Positions 18,802-28,366 of a DNA stretch of 64,000 nt are shown in pieces. Every line of letters begins with the position of its first letter. Position 1 is the first letter of the stretch. The DNA is from Halopseudomonas sabulinigri (GTDB taxonomy: Bacteria; Pseudomonadota; Gammaproteobacteria; Pseudomonadales; Pseudomonadaceae), in contig DRHT01000031.1 of assembly GCA_011053055.1 (NCBI GenBank), positions 310,001 through 374,000 of the forward strand. Direction: 5' to 3'. The notes under the pieces were generated by a model. It was not told the origin of the DNA. It searched no databases and worked only from the letters and a program-made list of their open reading frames with translations. A program made the position numbers and the translations under genes.

Positions 18802-18821
18802 GCCCTATCTGGAGAGCCCCC

Positions 18822-19946
18822 GTGTCCAAACTGGTCCCTGCCATCGATCCCGAAGGCTTGCTCGAATACTCTGTGGTCTTTACCGACCGCTCACTGAACC
18901 ACATGTCACAGACATTCCAACAAGTGATGCGCGACGTTTCCACCACGCTCAAAGGCGTCTACAACGCCAATGCCGTTGCCGTCGTTCCCGGCGGTGGCAC
19001 CTTCGGCATGGAAGCTGTGGCACGGCAGTTTGCGCAGGACAAAAAGTGCCTGGTTATCCGCAACGGCTGGTTCAGCTACCGTTGGAGTCAGATTTTCGAA
19101 ATGGGTCGTATCCCGGCCAGCGAGACGGTGCTCAAGGCGAGCAAGTCCGACGCCAGCACTCAACCCGAGTTTGCCCCCGCAGCCATTGAAGATGTGATTG
19201 CCGAAATCCGCGCCAACAAGCCGGACCTGGTCTTTGCACCCCACGTAGAAACCGCTGCCGGCATTATCCTGCCCGACGATTATCTGCGCGCCGTAGCCGA
19301 TGCCGTTCATGAGGTAGGTGGTTTGTTCGTACTCGATTGCATCGCCTCCGGTACCGTCTGGGTCGATATGCAAGCGTGTGGCATCGACGTACTGATCAGC
19401 GCACCGCAAAAAGGTTGGAGCGCCTCACCCTGCAGCGCGCTGGTGTTGTTTAGCGAACGTGCCGAAGCCGTGCTGGAAACGACTACCAGCAGCAGCTTTG
19501 CCGCCGACCTGAAGAAGTGGCGCCAGATCATGCAGGCCTACGAAAACGGTGGCCACGCCTACCACGCCACCCTGCCAACCGACGCCCTCAAGGCGTTCCG
19601 CGACACCATGCTGGAAACCCGTGATTACGGCTTCGACAAGGTCAAACAGGAACAGCTGGAACTGGGGCGCGCAGTACGCGAAATGATGCGCGAGAAGGGC
19701 TTCAAAAGTGTTGCCGCCGAGGGCTTTGGCGCACCCGGCGTGGTGGTGAGTTACACCACCGATGATGGCCTGCAAAACGGCAAGACGTTCGGCCAGCTCG
19801 GCCTGCAAACCGCCGCTGGCGTGCCGCTGATGTGCGATGAGCCAGAAGGCTTCAAAACCTTCCGCATCGGTCTGTTCGGCCTAGACAAGCTGCACAACAT
19901 CGACCGCACTGTGCTAACCCTGCGTAAAGCGCTAGAAGCGCTGTAA
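18822..19946 (+). CDS. Class V aminotransferase (alanine/serine-glyoxylate type)
   Basis: 374 aa PLP enzyme. Starts at GTG with GGAGAG upstream. PLP Lys in DVLISAPQKGWSASPCSALV; PLP Asp in GGLFVLDCIASG; N-terminal VVPGGGTFGMEAVARQF. The fold fits alanine-, serine- or related glyoxylate aminotransferases; the exact donor cannot be told from sequence. Stand-alone gene between two terminators. Confidence 0.82.
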   Translation: MSKLVPAIDPEGLLEYSVVFTDRSLNHMSQTFQQVMRDVSTTLKGVYNANAVAVVPGGGTFGMEAVARQFAQDKKCLVIRNGWFSYRWSQIFEMGRIPASETVLKASKSDASTQPEFAPAAIEDVIAEIRANKPDLVFAPHVETAAGIILPDDYLRAVADAVHEVGGLFVLDCIASGTVWVDMQACGIDVLISAPQKGWSASPCSALVLFSERAEAVLETTTSSSFAADLKKWRQIMQAYENGGHAYHATLPTDALKAFRDTMLETRDYGFDKVKQEQLELGRAVREMMREKGFKSVAAEGFGAPGVVVSYTTDDGLQNGKTFGQLGLQTAAGVPLMCDEPEGFKTFRIGLFGLDKLHNIDRTVLTLRKALEAL

Positions 19947-19963
19947 CTCGCATGCAGCAACCA

Positions 19964-19996
19964 TAAAAAAGCCCGGCCATGTGCCGGGTTTTTTAT
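19964..19996. terminator. Bidirectional terminator
   Basis: A-run, CCCGGC, loop CATGT, GCCGGG, T-run. Serves the aminotransferase on the plus strand and the VC0807-like gene on the minus strand. Confidence 0.85.
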
Positions 19997-20025
19997 ACGT
20001 CAAAACTGTAACTTCTCAGCGAATA

Positions 20026-20742
20026 TCAGCCCTTGGGCTGTTGCGCCATAATCTCTTCCATCTTCAACCCCGTCAGGCCGTGGATGGTGCGCCAGAGGTA
20101 AAACAAGATTGCCATCATCATGATCATTGAGGGAATGGCGATCATTGGGTAGCTGACCAGCGTCATTTGCCCCAACTCTTCGTTGAAGGCTTCAGTACCG
20201 GCGGGGCTAACCACAATCCACTTAGCGACGATGTAGTTCATCACCGAGGAGAAGAAAAATGTCCCGGCCAGAAAGTAGGTCGCGCGCAGCAGGCGCTGAT
20301 TAAACACCTCTACTTGCCCACGATCTTCCAGCCTTTCGTGCACCCGCGCCACGTTGATAACCTTTTCGTTGTACAACAAAGTGCGAATCAATGGATAACG
20401 CGTGCGTGTGGATACGAGCACAGCGATACCAATGGCGCCTGGGACCGCCGCCTCTTTTATCGCCAACCATTGTGGGTCAAGCTTGAGCAAGCCAATGCCG
20501 CCGGTAAGCAACACGCTGACCACGCCAAGCAAGGCAATAAAGTTAAATTTACGGTACTGGACCAGCTCGAACAGGCCCCACCCCAACGGCAGTGCCAACG
20601 CGACAATCAGCGCCTTAGTGGCACCTAAATCGGCTTCACCACTGAACTTCATGAGAATGATGGAGGGAAGCAAGATGCTGACCAGCAGGTCAATCATCGG
20701 GCGAGGTTTGTGTTGCGGCGTGGCGGTATTCGCTTCAGTCAT
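20026..20742 (-). CDS. VC0807-like multi-pass membrane protein
   Basis: 238 aa from the ATG at 20742. Six or so hydrophobic segments (PMIDLLVSILLPSIILMKF, ALIVALALPLGWGLFELV, FIALLGVVSVLLTGGIGLL, a pair near the C-terminus). Resembles the VC0807 family of unknown function, which shares features with septation protein A. An ATG pair at 20781 with GGCAGG close by is an alternative start, adding 13 residues; the region upstream overlaps the end of the antiporter gene. No function assigned. Confidence 0.7.
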   Translation of the reverse strand: MTEANTATPQHKPRPMIDLLVSILLPSIILMKFSGEADLGATKALIVALALPLGWGLFELVQYRKFNFIALLGVVSVLLTGGIGLLKLDPQWLAIKEAAVPGAIGIAVLVSTRTRYPLIRTLLYNEKVINVARVHERLEDRGQVEVFNQRLLRATYFLAGTFFFSSVMNYIVAKWIVVSPAGTEAFNEELGQMTLVSYPMIAIPSMIMMMAILFYLWRTIHGLTGLKMEEIMAQQPKG

Positions 20743-20833
20743 AGGGAAAGCGGCTATCTCGGCTGCGGAAAAAAACATCATACACCTGCCACCTGGTCGC
20801 TCACAGTCTGCGGCGACCGGATGGCGAGCACTA

Positions 20834-21805
20834 TTAACCCAGAATTGAGTAAACCAGATAACCGGTATATCCAAAATAGGCGAGCATCAGCAGCATCCCC
20901 TCCGGACGGCTAACCTGACCCTCTCGGCCACGACGGCCAATGCCCATAGCAAGCAGCGCCAGCGTTAAAGCGAACATCACTACCCAGTCGCGCTGCAACA
21001 CCACAGGATCCACCGCAAGCGGTGAGATACCGGCAGCAATACCGACAACCGCCAGGGTGTTAAACAGCCCGGAGCCAATCACGTTACCCAACGCCAGATC
21101 ATGCTCGTTACGGCGAATCGCCGCTAGCGACGAGGCCAGCTCCGGCAGTGAGGTGCCGACTGCTACCACGGTCAGGCCGATGATCAGGTCACTAACGCCC
21201 ATGCTTTCCGCGATGTAGACCGCCCCCCAAACCAAGATGCGCGAACTGACAATCAGTAGCACCAGACCCAGCAGCAGCCAAAAGATCGCTTTGTTCAACG
21301 GCATCGCGTTGTTGGCTACTTCACCCTCAAAATCCTCTGCCAAGCTATCGCCACGACCGCGCATACCCTGCACGATGGACCAACCCATGATCAGGAAGAA
21401 CACCCCTAGAAGCACCCAGGCGTCCATGCGCGACAGCTGCCCATCAATCAACTGATAACCCACCAACAGCGTAATGGCGAGCAAGATCGGTAGCTCTTTG
21501 CGGATAACCTGTGAGTGCACCTTGATCGGGCTGATGACCGCGACCAAACCAATGATCAAGGCAATGTTGGTAATGTTAGAGCCGAACGCGTTACCCAGTG
21601 CCAAGCCCGGATTACCCTGGCCTGCGGCGAGCGCTGAAACCACCATCTCCGGTGCCGAGGTACCAAAGCCAATGATCAGCATACCGATCAGCAACGGCGG
21701 CATGCCGGCGTGATTGGCGGTTGCCGATGCGCCGTCTACAAAGCGGTCTGCACTCCAGACCAACAGAACCAAACCCGCTATCACTGCCGCGATTGCCAAC
21801 AACAT
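20834..21805 (-). CDS. Calcium/sodium antiporter, CaCA family (YrbG-like)
   Basis: 323 aa inner-membrane cation/proton or cation/sodium exchanger with the two inverted alpha-repeats: GFGTSAPEMVVSALAAGQG with ALGNAFGSNITN in the first half, and AVGTSLPELASSLAAIRR with ALGNVIGSGLFN in the second. About ten membrane spans. Length matches the family. Its end lies close to the downstream VC0807-like gene on the same strand, so the two are probably cotranscribed. Confidence 0.93.
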   Translation of the reverse strand: MLLAIAAVIAGLVLLVWSADRFVDGASATANHAGMPPLLIGMLIIGFGTSAPEMVVSALAAGQGNPGLALGNAFGSNITNIALIIGLVAVISPIKVHSQVIRKELPILLAITLLVGYQLIDGQLSRMDAWVLLGVFFLIMGWSIVQGMRGRGDSLAEDFEGEVANNAMPLNKAIFWLLLGLVLLIVSSRILVWGAVYIAESMGVSDLIIGLTVVAVGTSLPELASSLAAIRRNEHDLALGNVIGSGLFNTLAVVGIAAGISPLAVDPVVLQRDWVVMFALTLALLAMGIGRRGREGQVSRPEGMLLMLAYFGYTGYLVYSILG

Positions 21806-21910
21806 CGTCCGTTACCCACCGTGGTGAAATGAAGGCGCCATTATCAGTGAAAGCGCCGCAGGGTAATAGAGGCCCCGCCACACAGGTTTTACAAAAGAAT
21901 TCAGTTAGAC

Positions 21911-21941
21911 GTAAAAACGGGCGGCCAAGGCCACCCGTTTT
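21911..21941 (-). terminator. Terminator after the acyl-CoA synthetase gene
   Basis: On the minus strand ACGGGTGGCC, TT, GGCCGCCCGT with one G-U pair, then TTTTA; A-run on the other side makes it symmetrical. Confidence 0.85.
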
Positions 21942-21943
21942 AC

Positions 21944-23647
21944 TTAGGCGCTGGCAGCGCTCGCCTGCCGTTGCTTTTCTTCTTCGTAGAGCTCTTTCTT
22001 CGAGAGCTTACCCACTGGCGTTTTGGGTAGCTCCGGGCGAATGTCCATACTCTGCAACCGCTCATGTTTGCCGAGGCGACTGGAGAGAAATTCCTGCAGC
22101 GTCTCAAAGCTGAAGGCTTCAACGCCGACCTTGAGCTTAATGAAGGCTTTAGGGGCCTGCCCACGATAGGCATCGGCCACACCGATTACAGATACTTCCT
22201 CTACGCCCGGAAACTCATATATCGCCTCTTCAATAGTGCGCGGATAAACGTTGTAGCCGCTGCACAAAATCATATCTTTGGTGCGGTCGACGATATAAAC
22301 AAAACCATCGGCGTCCATATAGCCAATGTCACCAGTGCGCAGGAAGCCTTCGCTGGTCATAGCCTCCGCGGTCGCATCCGGACGGCGCCAGTAGCCGGCG
22401 GTGATATTCGGCCCCTTGATGCATACTTCGCCTTTCTCACCCACCGGCAATTCGGTTTCGCCACCATCGAGCGGAAGAATGCGGATGTACGATCCGGGTA
22501 CCGGGATGCCGCAGGAGCCGGGGCGCGGAGTGGTGTCCCTGGGAGTAAAGGTGCCGGTGGTAGTCGTTTCGGTCATACCCCAGCCTTCACGCAGGGTACA
22601 GCCGGAACGGTTGAAATACTGCTGTTGCACCTCAACCGGCAAGGGCGCACCACCGGAGTTAGACATTTTCAGTGACGACAGGTCGTAATCCGCCGTACTC
22701 GGGTGACTGAGCAGGCCAATGAACATGGTCGGCACGCCGGGGAAGGTGGTAATGCGGCTCTCGCTGATTTCCTTGAGTACCGTCATCACATCAAACCGCG
22801 GGTGCAGATAGAGTTCAGCCGCGGCGCGCAGGCCAAAAATCATGTTGACCATCAGCGCGTAAATATGAAACGGCGGCAACACCGCCAGTACGCGCTCCTG
22901 CCCCGGCTCGACGGCAGCGCTCAACACCTCGCGCAGCTGAGCACAGGACGCGGTTATGTTGCCGTGGGTCAGCATGGCGCCCTTGGGTACACCCGTGGTG
23001 CCGCCGGTGTACTGCAGCACCGCCAGGCAGTTGTTCGGATCTTCGATAGGGTAAGGCTGATAATCTCCCTGGTTGTCCAGCAATTGCGCAAAGTTGCTGC
23101 AATCGGCATCCAATTGCGGCGCCGCTTGAGGCCCCAGCAAATCGCGTTGTTCAGAGGTAAAAGTGGTGCAAAACTCGGTCAGTTCGCCCACCACAAGATG
23201 GCGCAGACGCGTCGATTCCATCAAGGTTGCCATGCGTGGATAGAACGCCTGAAGACCTAGGGTGACCATGATATCGGTCTCACTGTCTTCAATTTTGTGC
23301 GCCAGCGTGCGCTCGGCGTCGAGCGGAGAGTAGTTGACCACCGTGCCACCGGCGCGCAACACGCCTAAAAAGCTAATGAAGTAGTGCGGGCAATTGGGCA
23401 GATAAAGCCCCACGTGCACGCCAGGCTTCACGCCCAGCTGCTGAAAGCCGCGTGCGGCCTGCGCTACCTTGTGGCTCAGCTCACGGTAACTCATCTTGTT
23501 GCCGAAAAAGTCGATTGCTGAGTTGTCGGGAAACTCAGCCACAGCGGCATCAAGCAATGAGGGGATAGGTTGCGGATCAAAGGGCAGATCCCAGCGAGCG
23601 CTTTCAGGGTAAGACGGTATCCAGCGAGGTGCGGTAGCCACAGACAT
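21944..23647 (-). CDS. Long-chain fatty-acid-CoA ligase
   Basis: 567 aa from the ATG at 23647 (GGAGG just upstream, spacing short). AMP-forming acyl-CoA synthetase: P-loop LQYTGGTTGVPKGAM, GWGMTETTT adenine motif, TGDIGYMDADGFVYIVDRTKD hinge and the C-terminal catalytic Lys in PKTPVGKLSKKELY. Activates medium/long-chain fatty acids for beta-oxidation or lipid use. Single-gene unit, divergent from the RND pump genes. Confidence 0.93.
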   Translation of the reverse strand: MSVATAPRWIPSYPESARWDLPFDPQPIPSLLDAAVAEFPDNSAIDFFGNKMSYRELSHKVAQAARGFQQLGVKPGVHVGLYLPNCPHYFISFLGVLRAGGTVVNYSPLDAERTLAHKIEDSETDIMVTLGLQAFYPRMATLMESTRLRHLVVGELTEFCTTFTSEQRDLLGPQAAPQLDADCSNFAQLLDNQGDYQPYPIEDPNNCLAVLQYTGGTTGVPKGAMLTHGNITASCAQLREVLSAAVEPGQERVLAVLPPFHIYALMVNMIFGLRAAAELYLHPRFDVMTVLKEISESRITTFPGVPTMFIGLLSHPSTADYDLSSLKMSNSGGAPLPVEVQQQYFNRSGCTLREGWGMTETTTTGTFTPRDTTPRPGSCGIPVPGSYIRILPLDGGETELPVGEKGEVCIKGPNITAGYWRRPDATAEAMTSEGFLRTGDIGYMDADGFVYIVDRTKDMILCSGYNVYPRTIEEAIYEFPGVEEVSVIGVADAYRGQAPKAFIKLKVGVEAFSFETLQEFLSSRLGKHERLQSMDIRPELPKTPVGKLSKKELYEEEKQRQASAASA

Positions 23648-23743
23648 TGCCTCCAAATGGGGGGTTCGGCCCTCACACCGACGCACGGCATTGGGCAGTT
23701 TTATTTTGGCCTACGGTAGACCCACCAACCGATTTGGAGAACT

Positions 23744-23762
23744 CATATCCATTGCAGATATG
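23744..23762. promoter_or_regulatory. Inverted repeat in the divergent acyl-CoA ligase / RND region
   Basis: CATATC-N7-GATATG in the 257-bp divergent intergenic region. Possible operator; no adjacent regulator gene exists. Confidence 0.3.
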
Positions 23763-23904
23763 TCACTCCATAGGTGTCACATCTGCCCGTCGTCAGCACA
23801 ACCGGGGCAAGACTTCACGAAGGGCACGCAGAGCACTTGCCCGATACCGGGGCAACACGCTATACAGAGCAGTCAAAATAACAGCCGCCCGATTCGGAAT
23901 TTCC

Positions 23905-25167
23905 ATGCGTAAACGCCTTGTACCGATCCTGATTGTTGCTGTCGGGATCGTCATTTTCATCTTGCTACGCCTAACCCGCGATGAACCCGCCGCTGTTAAC
24001 TCACTGGAGCGCAGCTGGCGGGTGGCTACGGAAGTTATTCAGCCCGATGCTTTTGCCCCGCGCCTAACCCTTTATGGCGTGCTTGAATCGCCCCTGCTGT
24101 TTACCGTGGTAGCCCCTATGGCTGGGCGTGTGGCCGAGCTACCAGCACAGGATGGCGAACAGATAAAACAAGGCCAGCTTCTGATGGCCTTGGACGAAGC
24201 CGACATCAAACCTCGTGTTGATCAGGCAAGGGCTGACCTGGAAGACGCCAAGGCGCAGCTGCAGAGCGAAAAGGTAGCCCACCAGAATGACCTCCAGGCG
24301 CTTACGCTGGAGCGCCGCATTCAAGCCAACGCACAAAAAAATCTTGAGCGTACCGAGCAACTGATTACCCGCGGCGTGCTGCCCTCGGCAGAGCTGGAAA
24401 ACAGCAAAGACGCGCTTGATCGCTCCGCGTTGACAGTGGCCAACCGTCAACGCAGCATCAACAGTTATCCGTCCGGCCTGCAAGCAGTAGAGGCGCGAGT
24501 TGCGCGTGCTCAGGCCACCTTCGACAGCACCCAACGCGATGCCGAACGCAGTCGCTTCCTGGCCCCCTTTGATGGCGTGGTGGGCAATGTGCAGGCGGCG
24601 GTAGGCGATCAGGTGAATGCCAACGCTGCCTTGCTTGAATTCTATCCACTACAAGGCATGGAGCTGCGGGCGGTAGTCCCGCAGGTGCACAGCCAGAGCT
24701 TTACTCAGGCGTTGCAGAGCGGCAGCCAGCTGCAAGCACATAGTCTCGACATCGAACCGCCGATCAGCATGACCCTAAAACGTATTGCCGGTCAGGCCGA
24801 TGCGCGTGGCGTCGAAGCACTCTTCAGCATTGATCAGCCACAGCCGGGGCTGAGGCTGGGCAACCTGCTGGCAATCAACGTTGCGCGACCAGTACGCAGC
24901 GATAGCGTGGCCCTGCCTTACAGCGCGCTCTACGGCAACGACACTTTGTATCAGGTGCTCGATGGCCGCTTGCAACGAATTGAGGTGCAGCGCGTTGGTG
25001 AAATCCTTACCGAGCAAGGCGACCGACGCGTCCTGGTGCGCTCCTCGCAACTGCAAGCCAGCATGGAAATCGTCATCACTCACCTACCCAATGCCGTTCA
25101 TGGCTTGAAAGTCGAAACCGGCGCAGCGGCTCCCAGCAACGATGACGCGACCGGGCCACGTCCATGA
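23905..25167 (+). CDS. RND efflux membrane-fusion (periplasmic adaptor) protein
   Basis: 420 aa from the ATG at 23905, which gives a standard N-terminus: MRKRL followed by one membrane helix (VPILIVAVGIVIFILL). Then lipoyl half (VAPMAGRVAELPAQDGEQIK), a coiled-coil hairpin (~75-175) rich in Gln/Ala/Glu, the second lipoyl half (RSRFLAPFDGVVGNVQAAVG) and beta-barrel. Bridges the RND pump to an outer-membrane channel. Overlaps the pump gene by ATGA. Confidence 0.9.
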   Translation: MRKRLVPILIVAVGIVIFILLRLTRDEPAAVNSLERSWRVATEVIQPDAFAPRLTLYGVLESPLLFTVVAPMAGRVAELPAQDGEQIKQGQLLMALDEADIKPRVDQARADLEDAKAQLQSEKVAHQNDLQALTLERRIQANAQKNLERTEQLITRGVLPSAELENSKDALDRSALTVANRQRSINSYPSGLQAVEARVARAQATFDSTQRDAERSRFLAPFDGVVGNVQAAVGDQVNANAALLEFYPLQGMELRAVVPQVHSQSFTQALQSGSQLQAHSLDIEPPISMTLKRIAGQADARGVEALFSIDQPQPGLRLGNLLAINVARPVRSDSVALPYSALYGNDTLYQVLDGRLQRIEVQRVGEILTEQGDRRVLVRSSQLQASMEIVITHLPNAVHGLKVETGAAAPSNDDATGPRP

Positions 25168-28100
25168 GCGACAACAGCCCACTGGCTTTCTTTGTTCGCC
25201 ACAAGGTTGCTGCCAACCTGCTGATGCTGGTCATGTTGATGGGCGGTGCGCTAGGCCTGAGCCGGATGAACATACAGTTCTTCCCCACCTTCGCGCTCGA
25301 CTTTGTGACCGTGCGGGTGATCTGGAACGGCGCGGCCGCTGAAGACATTGAGCAGGCCATCACCATTCCACTGGAGCAACGTTTACGTAGCATCCAGAAC
25401 CTGAAAAACATGACTTCAACTTCCGCTCAGGGGGTATCCAGCATTACCCTTGAGTTCCGAGAAGGCACCGATCCGGTCATTGCGCTGGACGATGCGCGTC
25501 AGCAAGTAGACGAGTTTCGCAATTTGCCCGCTGACGCGGAAAAGCCTGAAGTAGTCAGAATCGCGCGCTACGACCCCATCGCCAAACTCTTGCTCTATGG
25601 GCCCTACGCACCGCATGAATTGCGCATCATTGCTAACCGGTTGGAGGATGACCTCCTCACCAACGGCATTGATCGTATTGAGATTGCCGGTTTGCCCGAG
25701 CAGCAAATCAGCATTGAAATCCCCAATACCACGCTGCAGCAGCTAGGGCTCTCGCTGGATCAAATCGCTGACCGGGTTAATGCCGAGTCCCGTGATTTGC
25801 CGGCTGGCCAGGCCGGCGAGCAGGACTCCGCGCGTGAGTTACGCGCCATAGAGCAGCGCCGCGACGCCGAAGAGTTTGCCAATATCCCGCTACAGCCCAA
25901 CGGCACCAGCCATTTACGCCTGGGCGACATCGCGGAGATCCGCCAGGAGCCGCGTCGCAATCAAGTGCTGTTGCGTTACAAAGGCCAGCCAGCAGTGGAG
26001 CTAGCATTGCAGCGCGCCGAAGACGGCGACTCACTGGAAGCGGCTCAAGCGCTCAACACCTGGTTAGAACGCGTGCAACCCAGCTTGCCGCCCGAGTTAA
26101 AAATTCACGTTTACGACCAGTCATGGCAGCTGATCAACGACCGTATCAGCCTGCTGGTCAACAACGGGCTAAGCGGCCTGGTGCTGGTCATGGTGCTGCT
26201 TTACCTGTTCCTGCCGGCGCGTGTTGCGCTCTGGGTTGCGGTCGGCATTCCGACCGCTTTCCTCGCCGCCATGGCAGTGTTCTGGGTCATTGGTGGGTCG
26301 ATCAACATGATCTCGTTGTTCGCGCTGATCATGGCCCTTGGGGTGATCGTCGATGATGCAATTGTGGTGGGCGAAGACGCCGACGCGCACTTCCGCGGTG
26401 GTGAGCAGCCGCAACGCGCGTCTGAGGGTGCAGCCAAGCGCATGTTCTGGCCGGTGGTCGCCTCCTCCCTAACCACCATCGCCGCTTTTATGCCATTGCT
26501 AATGGTCGGAGGTATTTTCGGCAATATTCTTGGCGATATTCCTATCGTCATGATCTGCGTACTCATCGCCTCCTTGCTGGAGTGTTTTGTCGTGCTGCCG
26601 CATCACCTGCGCTCAGCCTTCAGACCCACCATTAAGAAAGCCCCCAGCACCTCCCGGGCGTCGAAAATGATGGGCCACGTCGATGCCGTACGCCAGCGCT
26701 TCGACCAGGCTTTCAATCACTTTCGCGACGGCCGCTTTCGCCGCGTTTCCAGTTTGGCGCTACGCTATCGCGGTGCCACCCTGGCCTGCGCCTTGGTCAC
26801 GGTGATTGTCACCATGGGATTGATGAGCAGCGGCCGTATCGGCTTCAGCTTCTTCCCTACGCCAGAACCCCAGATGCTGCAGGCCAACGTCAGTTTCGTC
26901 GCCGGGACGCCACGCGACACCATGATCAGGTTCATGCGCCACTTAGAGCAGACGCTAGCCGACACCGAAGCCGATCTAGGTGGCGACCTGATTCTCACCG
27001 CCGTTACCCGCGAAGGGCAGGTGATCAGTGAGAACGCCGGCAGCCGGCAGGGCGATAACCTGGGCGCGGTACTGATTGAAATGGTCTCACCCGATCACCG
27101 CGACGTGCGCAACAAGGCCTTTATTCGCGCCTGGCGTAAACGCATCCAGCTGGTTCCCGGCATCGACCAGCTAAACATCACCGAACAGGTGGGCGGCCCG
27201 CCCGGCAAAGATGTTGATGTTCGCCTGACGGGGAGCGACCCTCAACAGCTCAAGTCCGCGGCAGAAGCGTTGTCGGTGATGATTGGCTCAATCGAGGGCG
27301 TCCTCAGTACCGAAGATGATATGTCATGGGGCCGCGAGCAGTTGGTCTATAGCCTTACGCCCTATGGTCAATCCTTGGGTCTGAGCATCCAGAGTGTCGG
27401 CCGCCAGCTACGCGCCGCCTACGACGGTCGTCTCGCGCAGATTTATCAGGAAGATCAGGACGAGGTTGAGGTACGCGTGCAGCTGCCACGCATTGAGCGA
27501 GAAAGCCTGGCCAGCCTGAGTGAACTGAGTATTCGGCTCGACGACGGGCGCTTCGTCCCTCTTGGGCAAGTGGTCCAGTTTGGCAACAACCAGGGCTTTC
27601 AGTCATTGCGCCACGCCGATGGCATGCTGGCAACCGATGTGACGGCTGATATTGACGCCAGCCAGACCACGGCAGGACAGGTGCTGGCGAGTATCGCCCG
27701 CGAGCTGCCGGAGCTGGCCAGCCAGTACAACGTGCGCTACAGCTTCGAAGGGCGCTCGGTCGACCAACAGGAAACCCTGGCCGATATGCGTACCGGTTTA
27801 ATCATCGGCCTGCTGTTGATGTATACGGTACTGGTCTGGGTGTTCTCCTCGTGGAGCACTCCACTGATCGTGATGTCGGTGATCCCGCTGGCCTTGGTCG
27901 GGGCCGTCTTGGGCCATTGGGTGATGGGACTCAACCTGACCATACTGTCGCTGTTCGGTCTGTTCGGGCTGTCGGGTATCGTAGTCAACAACTCGATCAT
28001 TCTGGTCAGCTTTTACCAGGATCAACGGAGTCTCGGGTTGGCGGTTAATGAAGCGTTGAACGAGGCCGTGGTACAGCGTTTGCGCGCCGTACTGCTGACC

Positions 28101-28307
28101 TCGCTGACGACCATCGGCGGCCTGCTACCATTGTTGTTTGAGACGTCACTGCAGGCACAGTTCTTGATCCCGATGGCCACCTCCATAGCGTTCGGCCTGG
28201 GCTTCTCTACCCTACTGGTGCTTATGGTGGTGCCGGCGCTGCTGTCGTTGCTGGAAGGGTGGAAAGAGCGGCGCGCCGAGCGACGGACCGAAGCTCCTGC
28301 GAGCTGA
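25164..28307 (+). CDS. RND efflux transporter, inner-membrane pump (HAE1-like)
   Basis: 1047 aa, the usual length. N-terminal helix MLVMLMGGALGLSRMNIQFFP, porter domains, twelve membrane spans, and the proton-relay Asp pair in MALGVIVDDAIVVGED. Proton-driven export of hydrophobic compounds. Co-translated with the adaptor gene through ATGA. No outer-membrane factor gene is adjacent, so a TolC/OprM protein from elsewhere would be needed. Substrates unknown. Confidence 0.93.
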   Translation: MSDNSPLAFFVRHKVAANLLMLVMLMGGALGLSRMNIQFFPTFALDFVTVRVIWNGAAAEDIEQAITIPLEQRLRSIQNLKNMTSTSAQGVSSITLEFREGTDPVIALDDARQQVDEFRNLPADAEKPEVVRIARYDPIAKLLLYGPYAPHELRIIANRLEDDLLTNGIDRIEIAGLPEQQISIEIPNTTLQQLGLSLDQIADRVNAESRDLPAGQAGEQDSARELRAIEQRRDAEEFANIPLQPNGTSHLRLGDIAEIRQEPRRNQVLLRYKGQPAVELALQRAEDGDSLEAAQALNTWLERVQPSLPPELKIHVYDQSWQLINDRISLLVNNGLSGLVLVMVLLYLFLPARVALWVAVGIPTAFLAAMAVFWVIGGSINMISLFALIMALGVIVDDAIVVGEDADAHFRGGEQPQRASEGAAKRMFWPVVASSLTTIAAFMPLLMVGGIFGNILGDIPIVMICVLIASLLECFVVLPHHLRSAFRPTIKKAPSTSRASKMMGHVDAVRQRFDQAFNHFRDGRFRRVSSLALRYRGATLACALVTVIVTMGLMSSGRIGFSFFPTPEPQMLQANVSFVAGTPRDTMIRFMRHLEQTLADTEADLGGDLILTAVTREGQVISENAGSRQGDNLGAVLIEMVSPDHRDVRNKAFIRAWRKRIQLVPGIDQLNITEQVGGPPGKDVDVRLTGSDPQQLKSAAEALSVMIGSIEGVLSTEDDMSWGREQLVYSLTPYGQSLGLSIQSVGRQLRAAYDGRLAQIYQEDQDEVEVRVQLPRIERESLASLSELSIRLDDGRFVPLGQVVQFGNNQGFQSLRHADGMLATDVTADIDASQTTAGQVLASIARELPELASQYNVRYSFEGRSVDQQETLADMRTGLIIGLLLMYTVLVWVFSSWSTPLIVMSVIPLALVGAVLGHWVMGLNLTILSLFGLFGLSGIVVNNSIILVSFYQDQRSLGLAVNEALNEAVVQRLRAVLLTSLTTIGGLLPLLFETSLQAQFLIPMATSIAFGLGFSTLLVLMVVPALLSLLEGWKERRAERRTEAPAS

Positions 28308-28318
28308 TAACCCGCAAC

Positions 28319-28348
28319 GTAAAACGGCTCCCGAGGGAGCCGTTTTAC
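28319..28348. terminator. Bidirectional terminator
   Basis: GTAAAACGGCTCCC, loop GA, and its exact complement: a 14-bp perfect stem with A- and T-runs, between the convergent RND and qmcA genes. Confidence 0.9.
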
Positions 28349-28366
28349 TGATTTGCAGCGTGTAGC

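Noticed and set aside
21806-21910. yybP-ykoY-type riboswitch before the antiporter gene
   Set aside because: Family would fit cation transport, but the conserved core sequences are absent.
22064-22675. 203-codon plus-strand frame
   Set aside because: Antisense to the acyl-CoA ligase; low-information product and no ribosome site.
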